DNA of 64,000 bases from Io17-Chloro-G2 sp034420695. Lineage in GTDB: Bacteria; Chloroflexota; Dehalococcoidia; Lucifugimonadales; UBA3495. Both the position numbers and the translations under genes were made by a program. The notes beneath the pieces are model-generated. The model saw only the letters and a list, made by a program, of their open reading frames with translations. It was not told where the DNA came from and ran no database searches. Position 1 is the stretch's first letter, and each line of letters opens with the position of its first letter. The stretch lies in the NCBI GenBank assembly GCA_034420695.1, contig DAOULB010000051.1, positions 62,001 to 126,000 on the forward strand, read 5' to 3'. Positions 17,725 to 26,403 of the stretch are shown here, piece after piece.

Positions 17725-17979
17725 CTAGGTGGGTTGAGCTACCTTGGCTTCCCGGTCCAGCAGATCTTCCAACATGCGCTGAATGGCGAGGGTGTGGCTG
17801 CAGACTCCCCGGCTAGAAAAGAAATGGCATTGACAATTCCACGCGCCGAAGCTGAGACCTACTTGGTAGGAGTCGTGATCGCCCTTGAAGGTGGCGGTCA
17901 ACCCGGTAATCTGCACGCGATCTTTTTCTTCGGCGTACCGCTTGGCCTTTTCAATTTTGCCGATGATGCTGGAGTCCAT
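17725..17979 (-). CDS. SWIM zinc-finger mini-protein
   Basis: An 84-residue protein consisting of little more than a SWIM zinc finger: C49-x-C51 and C60-x-H62 match the CxCx(n)CxH pattern. SWIM fingers bind DNA or proteins and usually occur in large ATPases or plant MULE-derived factors, so a free-standing one is unusual. The ATG at 17979 has an excellent GGGAGGT site; an upstream in-frame start lacks one. It is transcribed divergently from alaS, sharing the 213-base gap between them. Role unknown. Confidence 0.75.
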   Translation of the reverse strand: MDSSIIGKIEKAKRYAEEKDRVQITGLTATFKGDHDSYQVGLSFGAWNCQCHFFSSRGVCSHTLAIQRMLEDLLDREAKVAQPT

Positions 17980-18192
17980 ATGCACCTCCCTGACCCTGGC
18001 CACAGTGGGACCTTAGACACTACTCATTGTAGATTCAGGCGTGGCCAGGGTCAAGATTCGTGTGGGCTCGGCTTGCAATTGACGCTCATAGGGCCATGAA
18101 ATACAATTTTTGGAACCTGCCAAATGCTGGTCGAATTTCGTCGAAATCAAGAGCAGGAAGCAATGAATTTCAGCAAGGGAAGGGCGTAATAA

Positions 18193-21150
18193 GTGGAAGG
18201 GGACCTGATAAGGGATACATTCATCAAGTTCTTTGAGGAACAGGGGCACCAGCACATGCCCAGCGCCTCGCTGATACCGGCGGGGGACCCGAGCCTGCTG
18301 TTCACCAGTGCCGGGATGGTGCCCTTCAAGCCCTTCTTCACCGGGGAGCAGACGCCGCCATCCCGCCGGTTGACCAGCAGCCAGAAGAGCTTCCGCACCA
18401 CGGACATCGACGAGGTGGGGGACCACAAGCACCTGACCTTCTTCGAGATGCTGGGCAACTTCAGCATCGGAGACTATTTCAAGGAAGGGGCAGTGGCATT
18501 CGCCTGGGAGCTGATTACCCGGCGTTTTGGGCTTGACCCGGACCGGATATTCGCCACCATCCACTTGGATGACGACGAGGCATTTGAAATTTGGCGGGAC
18601 CAAGTGGGCGTGCCGGTGGAACGTATTTACCGGTATGGTGACAAGGACAACTGGTGGGGGCCAGCGGGCAACGAGGGGGCGACCGGACCATGCTCCGAGT
18701 TGCACTACGACGGCGGCGTGGAGAAGGGGTGCGGCCCCATGGTGGAGCCTGACGAGTTGACGGCCATGCTGAAAGAGGAAAGGGACGGAGCTCCGCCCCG
18801 GCCGGTGCCCGGCTGCCATCCCAACTGCGACTGCGAAAGGTTCGTGGAGCTGTGGAACTTGGTGTTCATGCAGTTCTACCAGGATACCGGGGGCGACAGA
18901 ACGCCGCTGCCGGCGCCGAGCGTGGACACGGGAATGGGGTTGGAACGGGCAGCGGTGGTGTTGCAGGGTAAGAGCAACATTTACGAGACGGACTTGTTTT
19001 CACCGATTATTGCCAGGGTAACTGAGATGACCAGACAGGCCTACGGCAGCGACGCCAAGGCCGACTTCGGCATGAGGGTGGTAGCGGAGCACGCCCGAGC
19101 GGGGGCGTTTCTCATCGGCGATGGAGTGGTTCCCGGAAACGAAGGGAGGGGGTATGTGCTGCGCCGCGTGCTAAGAAGGGGCATCCGTTACGGACGTCAA
19201 CTGGGCCTCGACGAAAGTTTCTTGGCGGATGTTGCAGGGGAAGCCATAAACCGATTCCAAGGGGCGTACCCGCAGCTTTCGGAAAACCGGGAATTCATTC
19301 TCAGGGTAATCGCCCTAGAAGAGGAGAGGTTTGCCGATGCGTTCAGCAGGGGCAACAGGATTCTGAACGGGATGTTCGCGGCGCGTCAAAGGGAGTCCGA
19401 AGGGGTGCTGGCCAGCGGCGGCGAAGACTCCGGTTCCCAAGCAGATTCCGCAGGGAATGACACACTGGGAGAGGAAGCCCATTCGGAGAGCATCGGCGCC
19501 GACATATATCACCAAGCGGTAGCAGAGTTGCGAGACTCTATGCCAGGGAATGAAGCCTTGGACAAACTCGAGGAGAACCTCGGGGAGGCGGTCCGGCGGC
19601 TGCGGGATGTAATCAGCGGGAAAGAGGCGTTCATCCTCTATGACACCTACGGGTTTCCCACAGAGTTGACCGCGGAGATTGCCCGGGAGCAGGGGCTGGA
19701 AGTGGACTTGGACGGCTTCCAGCGGGAGATGGAAGAGGCACGGGAGCGTTCCCGGGCCGCTCACGCCTTTGGCGGAGGCATGGAGGTCCAAGCAGCTTAC
19801 GAAGGCCTGCGATTGGACCGGACGACCTTCGTGGGTTACCAGGAGCTGAGCCGTGAAACGGCGGTGGCGGCAATACTGGTGGGGAAGGGGGGCAATACCG
19901 GAGACGGGGCCGGCCCGGTTGAGTCAACGGGTTATGCGGTGCAGGGTCAGCCCGTGGAGATTGTGCTGGGGGAGACCCCGTTTTACGCCGAGGGCGGCGG
20001 GCAACAGGGCGACCGGGGCCTGATAACGGGGCCCAACGGCGTTGTTGTTATTGAGGACACGCAGAGCCCGGTGGCCGGGCTGATAGTACACCGGGGAGTG
20101 GTGCAGCAGGGCTACATTTCGCTGGGGGAGCGGGTAACAGCCCAAGTTGAGCCCCAGAACCGTATGGATGCCGCCAGGAATCACAGCAGCACGCACCTGC
20201 TTCACGCGGCATTGCGGTCGGTGCTGGGCCCCCACGTCAGACAGGCGGGATCCTTGGTGGCACCGGAGCGGCTGCGTTTCGACTTCAGCCACGTGAGCGC
20301 GATGAGCTTTCAAGAGCTGCGGTCGGTGCAGGGGATGGCCAACGAGAGAATACGAGACAACCTGCCGGTGTCCTCCAAGGAGACCAGCTATTCCCAAGCG
20401 GTGAGGGACGGCGCTTTGGCGTTTTTTGGGGACCGCTACGGGGAGGTGGTGCGGGTGGTTTCAATGGGTGGCGATGAGGCAGAAGGGACAGCCTTTAGCC
20501 GGGAGGTGTGCGGCGGCACCCACGTAGCCGCGACGGGCCAAGTGGGAACCCTGTTTGTATTGGGCGAGTCGAGCATCGGGGGCGGGATGAGGCGGATTGA
20601 GGCTGTAAGCGGACGGGCTGCGGAGCATCTGTTCTTGGAGCAATCGGACCGGCTGGGGGCGTTGTCGGCGAAGTTGCAAACTCCGGCTACGGAGCTGGAG
20701 TCGCGGCTGGACAGCTTCATCCAGGACAACGAAGCGTTGAAGGCGCGATTGGAGGCCATGGAGCGGAGCGCGTTGCGGGCCGAGGCGGAGCAACTTTTGC
20801 AGCGGGTGGCCGACGTAAACGGAGTCAACGTTGTGGCCGGCAGGACCTCGTCGGGTAGTTCCGACGGGATGCGGGAGATGGGGGACTTCATCAAGGCCAA
20901 GCTGGGTTCGGCGGCGATAGTGCTGGGTGCGGTGATTGACGGCAACCCGCTCCTAGTGGCGATGTTGACTCCTGACTTGGTGGAAAGGGGACTGCATGCC
21001 GGCAACCTGGCTCGGGACTCGGCAAAGGTGATGGAAGGCGGAGGCGGAGGGCGGCCCGACTTGGCCCAAGCAGGTGGGCGTCGGGCGGACAGGTTAGACC
21101 AGGCATTGGCCGGGGTTGTCGAGTTGGTGCGCCAGGGGCTGACGGCCTGA
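18193..21150 (+). CDS. alaS: Alanine-tRNA ligase, with an internal acidic insertion
   Basis: Charges tRNA-Ala. The 985 residues include the class II catalytic domain (DPSLLFTSAGMVPFKPFF near residue 32, HLTFFEMLGNFSIGDYFK near residue 78), the editing domain with zinc-type ligands HSSTHLLH (H664) and CGGTH (C773, H777), and the C-terminal DHHA1-type domain ending in GGGGRPDLAQAGG. This is about 110 residues longer than the common 870-880. Much of the excess is a Gly/Ser/Glu-rich insertion at roughly residues 398-466, between the EEERFADAFSRGNRIL helix and the GKEAFILYDTYGFP motif. Start is GTG at 18193 with weak ribosome site. ruvX follows at once. Confidence 0.96.
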   Translation: MEGDLIRDTFIKFFEEQGHQHMPSASLIPAGDPSLLFTSAGMVPFKPFFTGEQTPPSRRLTSSQKSFRTTDIDEVGDHKHLTFFEMLGNFSIGDYFKEGAVAFAWELITRRFGLDPDRIFATIHLDDDEAFEIWRDQVGVPVERIYRYGDKDNWWGPAGNEGATGPCSELHYDGGVEKGCGPMVEPDELTAMLKEERDGAPPRPVPGCHPNCDCERFVELWNLVFMQFYQDTGGDRTPLPAPSVDTGMGLERAAVVLQGKSNIYETDLFSPIIARVTEMTRQAYGSDAKADFGMRVVAEHARAGAFLIGDGVVPGNEGRGYVLRRVLRRGIRYGRQLGLDESFLADVAGEAINRFQGAYPQLSENREFILRVIALEEERFADAFSRGNRILNGMFAARQRESEGVLASGGEDSGSQADSAGNDTLGEEAHSESIGADIYHQAVAELRDSMPGNEALDKLEENLGEAVRRLRDVISGKEAFILYDTYGFPTELTAEIAREQGLEVDLDGFQREMEEARERSRAAHAFGGGMEVQAAYEGLRLDRTTFVGYQELSRETAVAAILVGKGGNTGDGAGPVESTGYAVQGQPVEIVLGETPFYAEGGGQQGDRGLITGPNGVVVIEDTQSPVAGLIVHRGVVQQGYISLGERVTAQVEPQNRMDAARNHSSTHLLHAALRSVLGPHVRQAGSLVAPERLRFDFSHVSAMSFQELRSVQGMANERIRDNLPVSSKETSYSQAVRDGALAFFGDRYGEVVRVVSMGGDEAEGTAFSREVCGGTHVAATGQVGTLFVLGESSIGGGMRRIEAVSGRAAEHLFLEQSDRLGALSAKLQTPATELESRLDSFIQDNEALKARLEAMERSALRAEAEQLLQRVADVNGVNVVAGRTSSGSSDGMREMGDFIKAKLGSAAIVLGAVIDGNPLLVAMLTPDLVERGLHAGNLARDSAKVMEGGGGGRPDLAQAGGRRADRLDQALAGVVELVRQGLTA

Positions 21151-21155
21151 GACTA

Positions 21156-21614
21156 TTGGCGTTGGACTTGGGGGAGCGGCGCATCGGACTTGCGGTGGGA
21201 GACACCGGGGTCTCGGTGGTACTTCCGGCAGGATGGGTCGAGCGCTCTAAGTTGAACCATGACCTTAGCCGGGTATTGGACTTTGCCAAGGAGCGGGATG
21301 TAGAGGCCATCGTGGTGGGTATCCCATTTTCCGGCCCCGGAGAAGTTGGGCCCTCAGCCCGGAGGGCGTTGGGGTTTGCGCGGCGGCTGCGGCAAGCGGG
21401 CAGCCTTCCGGTACACGAGGTGGACGAGAGTTTCAGTTCGGTAGAGGCGGAGGGACTGCTGAGGGCAGCGGGGCGACAACCTTCCAGGAATAAGGCGTCG
21501 GTGGACGAAACGGCGGCGGCCTTGGTACTCCAGAGATTCCTCGACCGGCTACCCCAAGGGGGTAGCTTAGAACTCGAAGCCGGGCGGCAACAAGGGCCAG
21601 GCGGGACGGCCTAG
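21156..21614 (+). CDS. ruvX: Putative pre-16S rRNA nuclease / Holliday junction resolvase-like RuvX (YqgF)
   Basis: YqgF/RuvX family nuclease with an RNase H-like fold, implicated in trimming pre-16S rRNA 5' ends. Motifs: LALDLGERRIGLAVGD at the N terminus (catalytic Asp), VEAIVVGIPFSGPGEVGPSARRA near residue 50 and the acidic EVDESFSS motif near residue 89, then SVDETAAALVLQRFL near residue 114. The coordinates use a TTG start. An in-frame CTG at 21147, which overlaps the alaS stop as CTGA, would add Arg-Leu and give the exact family N terminus M-R-x-L-A-L-D, so CTG initiation is possible. Its end overlaps the convergent amidohydrolase gene by four bases. Confidence 0.88.
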   Translation: MALDLGERRIGLAVGDTGVSVVLPAGWVERSKLNHDLSRVLDFAKERDVEAIVVGIPFSGPGEVGPSARRALGFARRLRQAGSLPVHEVDESFSSVEAEGLLRAAGRQPSRNKASVDETAAALVLQRFLDRLPQGGSLELEAGRQQGPGGTA

Positions 21615-22384
21615 ACGTAGGCCCTTTCGAATTCCTGGGACAGCGGGGCCATTGTGTCCAAGTCCCAATCGAAGGAAAGAATCACTGCGCGGTCGCTGCA
21701 ACCGGACAGCACCCGCCGACCGTTCTGGACCACAACACTCTCGGCACGGCGGTAGTCCAGTTCTTCCGGCTCGATGCCGGAGCGGTTGCAGACAATGAGC
21801 GGCAACCCGGTGTCGAGGGACCTCTGCTCCCACTCGCCGTCAGGGGCACATTCGCCAGGCCCCCAAGCGGCGGGAGATACGAACATCCTGGCTCCCTGTT
21901 CCTGCAGTTTGCCGGCCACTTCATTCCTGTAGGCGTCGGCACAGACCAGGACGCCTACTTTCACCCCGTCCACGTCCAAGGGGTGTATTTCCTGTCCAGG
22001 ACTGGACCAGGCTTCGGCGCCTCCAAGGGCTTTGACCTTGCTGTGCTTTCCGGTGATTTGCCCCTTGGAGTCAATGACAAAGACGGAGTTGTAGAGCTTT
22101 TGGGTTTCAGGGTCCCGGTCCGGGTGGGAGAGGAACACGGTGAGTCCCAATTCCGCCACCAAGGAGCAAAAGGCCTGCATCCACGGGTCGGGTTGAGGGA
22201 GAATCCAGCCGGTGCCGATCTTGCCGGAGAAGACGTACCCGGGCACGCAGAGCTCGGGAGTGACCGCCCAGTCGGCCCCCTGCCCGGCGGCCGCCCGGGC
22301 GGCGTCTTCCAGCATCCGGCGGTTGTGGCCGACTTCGCCTACCACGGGGGCCAGATGGAGAAGAGATATCTTGATGCGGTTCAT
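21611..22384 (-). CDS. Carbon-nitrogen hydrolase (nitrilase superfamily)
   Basis: Amidohydrolase of 257 residues with the Glu-Lys-Cys triad of the nitrilase superfamily: Glu in TPELCVPGY near residue 44, Lys in KHSKVKALGGAEAW near residue 117, and Cys in VGVLVCADAYRNE near residue 150. Superfamily members hydrolyse amides, carbamoyls or nitriles; the branch and substrate here are not identifiable. The ATG at 22384 was preferred to a TTG two codons upstream. It is convergent with ruvX and downstream of a peptide-type binding protein gene on the same strand. Confidence 0.82.
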   Translation of the reverse strand: MNRIKISLLHLAPVVGEVGHNRRMLEDAARAAAGQGADWAVTPELCVPGYVFSGKIGTGWILPQPDPWMQAFCSLVAELGLTVFLSHPDRDPETQKLYNSVFVIDSKGQITGKHSKVKALGGAEAWSSPGQEIHPLDVDGVKVGVLVCADAYRNEVAGKLQEQGARMFVSPAAWGPGECAPDGEWEQRSLDTGLPLIVCNRSGIEPEELDYRRAESVVVQNGRRVLSGCSDRAVILSFDWDLDTMAPLSQEFERAYV

Positions 22385-22487
22385 CGTCAATCCGCGGGTG
22401 CGAGGGGATTCGGCAGTTTAGACGAGTCGCGGCAGATTATAGCATTGGGGCAGCGGCTGGGGGTCAATTGTCTTCTATCCGGGACTA

Positions 22488-24281
22488 TCAGCGGCGCCAG
22501 TCGGCGATGTTCCAGAGTTCGCTGTCCCAAGCGTTTATTTGGACGCCTTGGAGGTCATTCCGGTGGGCGGAGACGCCGCCCCGGTTGACCAAGGGAATCT
22601 CGTAGTAGTTCTGCACCAAGATGTCGTTGAGTTGCTTGACCAGGTCGGCCCGATCCGGCCCGACCTTGGTTTGGGAAAGTTGGGCATAGAGTTCATCGTA
22701 GTCCGGGTTGCAGAGCCGGGGGATATTTCCTCCAGCCCAGTTGGTTTCCGGGGTTGGGACGTGCTTGCAGAGCTTTTCGGACAGGTGCTGCTGCGGGTCG
22801 ATGCCGGGGCCGGTGGCGTACATCTGCACGTCGGCAAAGAAGCGGCGGTAGGTGGAAGCGGCGTCGGCAACGGGGTCACCGCCGAAATACAGGGCGGCGT
22901 CATGATGCAGCAACTCGGTATCGATGCCTATCTGGCGCCACCAGTCACTGACGAGGGATTGGGTGTCCTGCCGGATGGAGTTGGTGGAAGTCTGGAAAGT
23001 AATTCTCAAAGGAATCCCATTGTATTCTCGGATGCCGTCGCCATCGGAATCGGCAACGCCGTTGTCGTCCAACAGGCTGTTGGCCCCTGCGATGTCTTGG
23101 GAGAGGCAGCCGTCGTTGGCGGTGGAGGCGTAATTCGGCGGGCCGTCGATCAAGTTACATGCGGGTGCCCCGGCAAAGCCGTAGAGTTCCTCTGAAATAA
23201 TGGTCCGGTCGATTGCCATGGACATGGCTTGGGGAATGGGCTTGAAAGTGAGGAATGGGTGGGGGTTCTGCCCGCCCAGGAATTCGGAGCGGTCGTCGCC
23301 TAGGTCAGTGCGGGGATTGGTCTGGTTGACGACGATACGTTCAACAAGGCTGGAAAAGGCGGATACCACTTTGCCATTGCCGGCCGCTTCCAACTCGGCG
23401 AGGGCAACGGGCTCGACCTGGAGGTTCCAGGCGTAGTCGGCTTCTCCGGCTTCTAAGACGGCCCGGGCGGCTGAAATGGCGTCGCCGCCGCCCGCAAGGA
23501 CTACCCGGTTGAAGTAGGGCGCTTCCCCCCGGAAGAAGGGATTGCGTTCGTAAACCGCCTCTTCATTGGCTTTGAAGGCAGTGATTCTATAGGGGCCGGT
23601 GCCGAGAGGGGCGTGGTTCTGTTCCTCACAGGCAGGGGCGGCTGCGCCGACGCAGCCGGCAAATTGGGCCCGGCTGATGACGGGTGTTCCGGTGCTGACG
23701 AAGGGGGTATAGGGATAGGGCGCAGGAGCATCGAAGGTTATTTTGACGGTGAGGTCGTCAACGGCCTCCACCGAGGCGATGCCATCAAATGCATCCTCAG
23801 CGGTGCAGCCGGTGGCCTCGTTGGAGCAATATTCCCAGGTGAACACCACGTCATCGGCCGTCATTTCGCTTCCGTCGGACCATTTCAGACCGTTACGAAG
23901 TTTCCAGGTTATTGTTTTCAGGTCCCGGGAGACGCCGCCGTTTTCTATGGTAGGGATCTCCGATGCCAAGGCCGGGCGAAGATTGCCATCGGGGTCGTAT
24001 TTTGCCAGGGGTTCGAGGGTTATTGCTCCGGCGTCGCGGTCCTTATATCCGGCAGACAGGTACGGACCGGGTACCGAGGGCGCCTGCCAGTACAGGATGG
24101 TCAGGACTTTCTCGTCTGTTGAGGTCTGTTCAGCCGGAGTCTCTTCGGCCGAGGTTTCTGCCTGCGGGGTTGAGGTCTCAGGGGGCGGAGTGGGGAGCGG
24201 GGCATCCCTGCCGCTGCAGGCGGCGAGAAACAGAAGGGGCAGAATGGCGAAGGCGCAATATTTGAGTGCTTTGATGTTCAT
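22488..24281 (-). CDS. ABC transporter substrate-binding lipoprotein, family 5 (oligopeptide type)
   Basis: Extracellular binding protein of 597 residues. A signal peptide ends in the lipobox LAAC with lipidation at Cys22, followed by a Thr/Glu/Pro-rich linker to about residue 55. The body has family 5 features: YDPDGNLRPALASEIP near residue 95, TITWKLRNGLKWSDGSEMTADDVVFTWEY around residues 124-152 (key: WSDGSxxTADDVxF) and a long C-terminal lobe. No permease or ATPase genes are next to it, so the matching Opp/Dpp system must be elsewhere. Ligand unknown; peptides, nickel and sugars are all known for this family. Confidence 0.88.
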   Translation of the reverse strand: MNIKALKYCAFAILPLLFLAACSGRDAPLPTPPPETSTPQAETSAEETPAEQTSTDEKVLTILYWQAPSVPGPYLSAGYKDRDAGAITLEPLAKYDPDGNLRPALASEIPTIENGGVSRDLKTITWKLRNGLKWSDGSEMTADDVVFTWEYCSNEATGCTAEDAFDGIASVEAVDDLTVKITFDAPAPYPYTPFVSTGTPVISRAQFAGCVGAAAPACEEQNHAPLGTGPYRITAFKANEEAVYERNPFFRGEAPYFNRVVLAGGGDAISAARAVLEAGEADYAWNLQVEPVALAELEAAGNGKVVSAFSSLVERIVVNQTNPRTDLGDDRSEFLGGQNPHPFLTFKPIPQAMSMAIDRTIISEELYGFAGAPACNLIDGPPNYASTANDGCLSQDIAGANSLLDDNGVADSDGDGIREYNGIPLRITFQTSTNSIRQDTQSLVSDWWRQIGIDTELLHHDAALYFGGDPVADAASTYRRFFADVQMYATGPGIDPQQHLSEKLCKHVPTPETNWAGGNIPRLCNPDYDELYAQLSQTKVGPDRADLVKQLNDILVQNYYEIPLVNRGGVSAHRNDLQGVQINAWDSELWNIADWRR

Positions 24282-24436
24282 GCGTAGGAGAGTCCTTTTA
24301 ATAGTTTCGGGGAAGTTTTGGTGCTGCGTCCAAGAAGGCGGGAATCTAACGGCGGACCGGTTTGGGTTGTGTCGACGGCCTTTCAGTCCCTAGGTTAAAG
24401 TAATTGGTGGCATCTCTCCAAGCAAGGAGCCCAGCA

Positions 24437-25021
24437 ATGGAAAACGCTCAATTTTCCGGCACGAGGCCGATGATGTCACTGCCGCAAGCAGTGAAACATG
24501 TCCTGCGGAAGTATGCCGATTTCAGTGGGCGAGCCACTAGGGCCGAGTACTGGTGGTGGGTCCTAGCGACGACTATTGTGAGCTTGGTACTTCAAACCAT
24601 CGACAGCTTTATAGTATCCCTGATTAGCGAAGGCTTGGAAGCGAGCCCGTTGAGTACGGTTTTCGGCTTGGCGGTCCTGCTGCCCGGACTGGCGGTTACC
24701 GCCCGGAGACTGCACGACATTGGCAAGAGCGGTTGGTGGATCCTGGTATGGTTTGTGATTGGCATAGTTGGCCTGATTCCGGTGGCCGTTGGAATCATAG
24801 CGATGTTCCTGGCTTGGGGAATGGATTGGGACGCAGTGGCAGCCGAGGCGTTAATTACCCTGATTGTTGGTATTGCCCTGACGGCCCTAATTGAATTGGG
24901 CCTGATGGTGTGGGTCATAGTGTGGATGGCGCGACAGGGAAGGAGCGGCCCCAACAGCTACGGGGCGGACCCCCGGGCAATCGACGCGGGGACGCCGCCT
25001 GGGGCCGACACAATCGGGTAG
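24437..25021 (+). CDS. DUF805 family inner-membrane protein
   Basis: Membrane protein of 194 residues matching DUF805 (YhaH/YhaI-like): the N-terminal VLRKYADFSGRATRAEYWWW motif near residue 22 and the TARRLHDIGKSGWW motif near residue 87 are diagnostic. Four or five membrane spans follow. The ATG at 24437 has an AGGAG site eight bases ahead; the upstream in-frame start lacks one. Function of the family is not established. Confidence 0.87.
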   Translation: MENAQFSGTRPMMSLPQAVKHVLRKYADFSGRATRAEYWWWVLATTIVSLVLQTIDSFIVSLISEGLEASPLSTVFGLAVLLPGLAVTARRLHDIGKSGWWILVWFVIGIVGLIPVAVGIIAMFLAWGMDWDAVAAEALITLIVGIALTALIELGLMVWVIVWMARQGRSGPNSYGADPRAIDAGTPPGADTIG

Positions 25022-25046
25022 GAGGGCGGCAACGGGGGAAGGCCCA

Positions 25047-25454
25047 CTACCCGGCGGTACGCCACATTCGACAGCCAGCAGCCCCAATGGCCAAGGGCAT
25101 CAGGGTGTCGATTACAACCCAGAACTGGCCGTCGGGCTCGTGGTTGGGGGCGAGGTCGCTGAACCAGTTCCAGAAGAAGACGATGAATATCGCAGCCACG
25201 CTGAAGAAGACCGCATTGGCGCCCAGCCAGTTCTTCACGTCTGCGGAAGTGTCGCTGTCTACGCCGCGTTTTTCGGCATAACTTCCAACCAGGGCAACCG
25301 CCACAGCTACAGCCATGAACCAGTTGAGGACTTCCCACACCTCGTAGGGAGTGTCCCCGCCGGGGTGGTACCACGGCGTTATGATGAAGTTGACGGCAAC
25401 CGCCACAGCCACCAACAAGAGGTATACTGCCGCGAGACGCATCAGAATAGACAT
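25047..25454 (-). CDS. Four-span small membrane protein, unknown function
   Basis: A 135-residue protein with four hydrophobic segments (about residues 5-25, 44-62, 77-97 and 112-130), no known domain. A GGAGAGA site precedes the ATG. It is convergent with the DUF805 gene. A frameshifted relative lies at 34816-35240 in this window: both share a V-Y-x-L first span, a WAV(F/A) second-span region and a C terminus of the form LIP(V/L)xxxxAGxRxW, so the gene belongs to a small lineage-specific family. Confidence 0.7.
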   Translation of the reverse strand: MSILMRLAAVYLLLVAVAVAVNFIITPWYHPGGDTPYEVWEVLNWFMAVAVAVALVGSYAEKRGVDSDTSADVKNWLGANAVFFSVAAIFIVFFWNWFSDLAPNHEPDGQFWVVIDTLMPLAIGAAGCRMWRTAG

Positions 25455-25726
25455 AATCTCTCCATGTGCCAGGGTGTTCCAGAGAGTGGGTGATGCTGCA
25501 CCCTCTACGGGGTAAAGGTAGCATTCCGCTGGATATTCCTTCTACTAAGTTGGGTACGCGTTGGTGCGATTTTTGGGTGGCGTGCAGGGTGGCCCCTTAG
25601 GGATGGGGACACCCGCAGCGTGCGGTACGGCGGAGTGGGCTGCGGCGATTGGCCTTGACGGTGTCCAACCGGCGGGGCGAGAATAGAGATAAGCCCGCAT
25701 TCAGTTCCGCAGCGGGCGGGTCTCAA

Positions 25727-25800
25727 TGCCCGGTGGTGTAGTGGTAGCACGTCAGCCTTTGGAGCTGAAGGCCCTGGTTCGAACCCAGGCCGGGTAGCCA
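25727..25800 (+). tRNA. tRNA-Gln (anticodon TTG)
   Basis: A complete 74-base cloverleaf. The acceptor stem TGCCCGG pairs with CCGGGTA (one G-T pair), the discriminator is G and CCA is encoded. The D arm contains GTGGTAGCAC, the anticodon stem TCAGC/GCTGA holds the loop CTTTGGA with anticodon TTG, and the T arm is CCTGG-TTCGAAC-CCAGG. It reads CAA glutamine codons. A rho-independent terminator follows 75 bases downstream. Confidence 0.95.
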
Positions 25801-25875
25801 ACGTTTCCCCGATGGGGAGCATGGACGGTTTTCTTGTCCGGCTTCAGCGGGTCCTTCGGCAACGGGTAAGAAGCC

Positions 25876-25917
25876 AAAAGGGTCCGGTCATCTTTCACCA
25901 CCAGGGGCCCTTTTCTA
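25876..25917 (+). terminator. Rho-independent terminator after tRNA-Gln
   Basis: AAAAGGGTCC pairs with GGGGCCCTTTT across a loop of about 19 bases, ending in a T-run. It lies downstream of the tRNA on the same strand and, being A-flanked on the left, could also work in the opposite direction. Confidence 0.7.
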
Positions 25918-26403
25918 CTTCAGAGAAAACCGGACTTTCGACATCCGGCCCAAGTCCGGCACTTTGACAGCTTGGACTAGTGGGAATCGAGGGTCGGAGA
26001 CCGGGGCTGTCACGAGAAGCACACCGGCAGATCAGAGCCGGCCTGCCGGGTATCCGGAAGGCCGCCGGAACCACTGTCCCGGCTATGGTTGGATTCTTCT
26101 CAGTCGGACGGCGGCGGTTTGCGCCGGTAGGAGATGACATCGGCAGGCCTTTTCATCTTGGCTTGCCTGCCGCGTTGCACCAGATTGACGTTGGACCGTT
26201 CCACACTACGGGCCGAGGGAGGGTTGTCAAGCCTCTCAGGCAAGTGCCAAGCCAGGAATAGTGGGAACGCCCCCGGCATGATATGTTTGATGCCCTATGT
26301 CATTAGACTTGGCAAAACGGCCTTCCGGATGGGTCTTGATGGGTAAATGCCGAAGTCTGGATTCAGGGGCAACAGGTGTTACTGCTGCATGGGCGGCGGA
26401 GGA
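25918..26403. other. Intergenic region, no gene seen
   Basis: About 490 bases between the tRNA terminator and the end of the WD40 gene. Short frames on both strands show no family likeness. I see no clear repeat or RNA fold here. Confidence 0.5.

Noticed and set aside
18004..18192. T-box leader for alaS
   Set aside because: No recognisable T-box sequence (AGGGTGGNACCGCG-like) in the leader.
25505..25822. 105-codon minus-strand frame containing ATRPGFEPG
   Set aside because: That peptide is the well-known artefact of translating the antisense of a tRNA T-arm; it overlaps tRNA-Gln.
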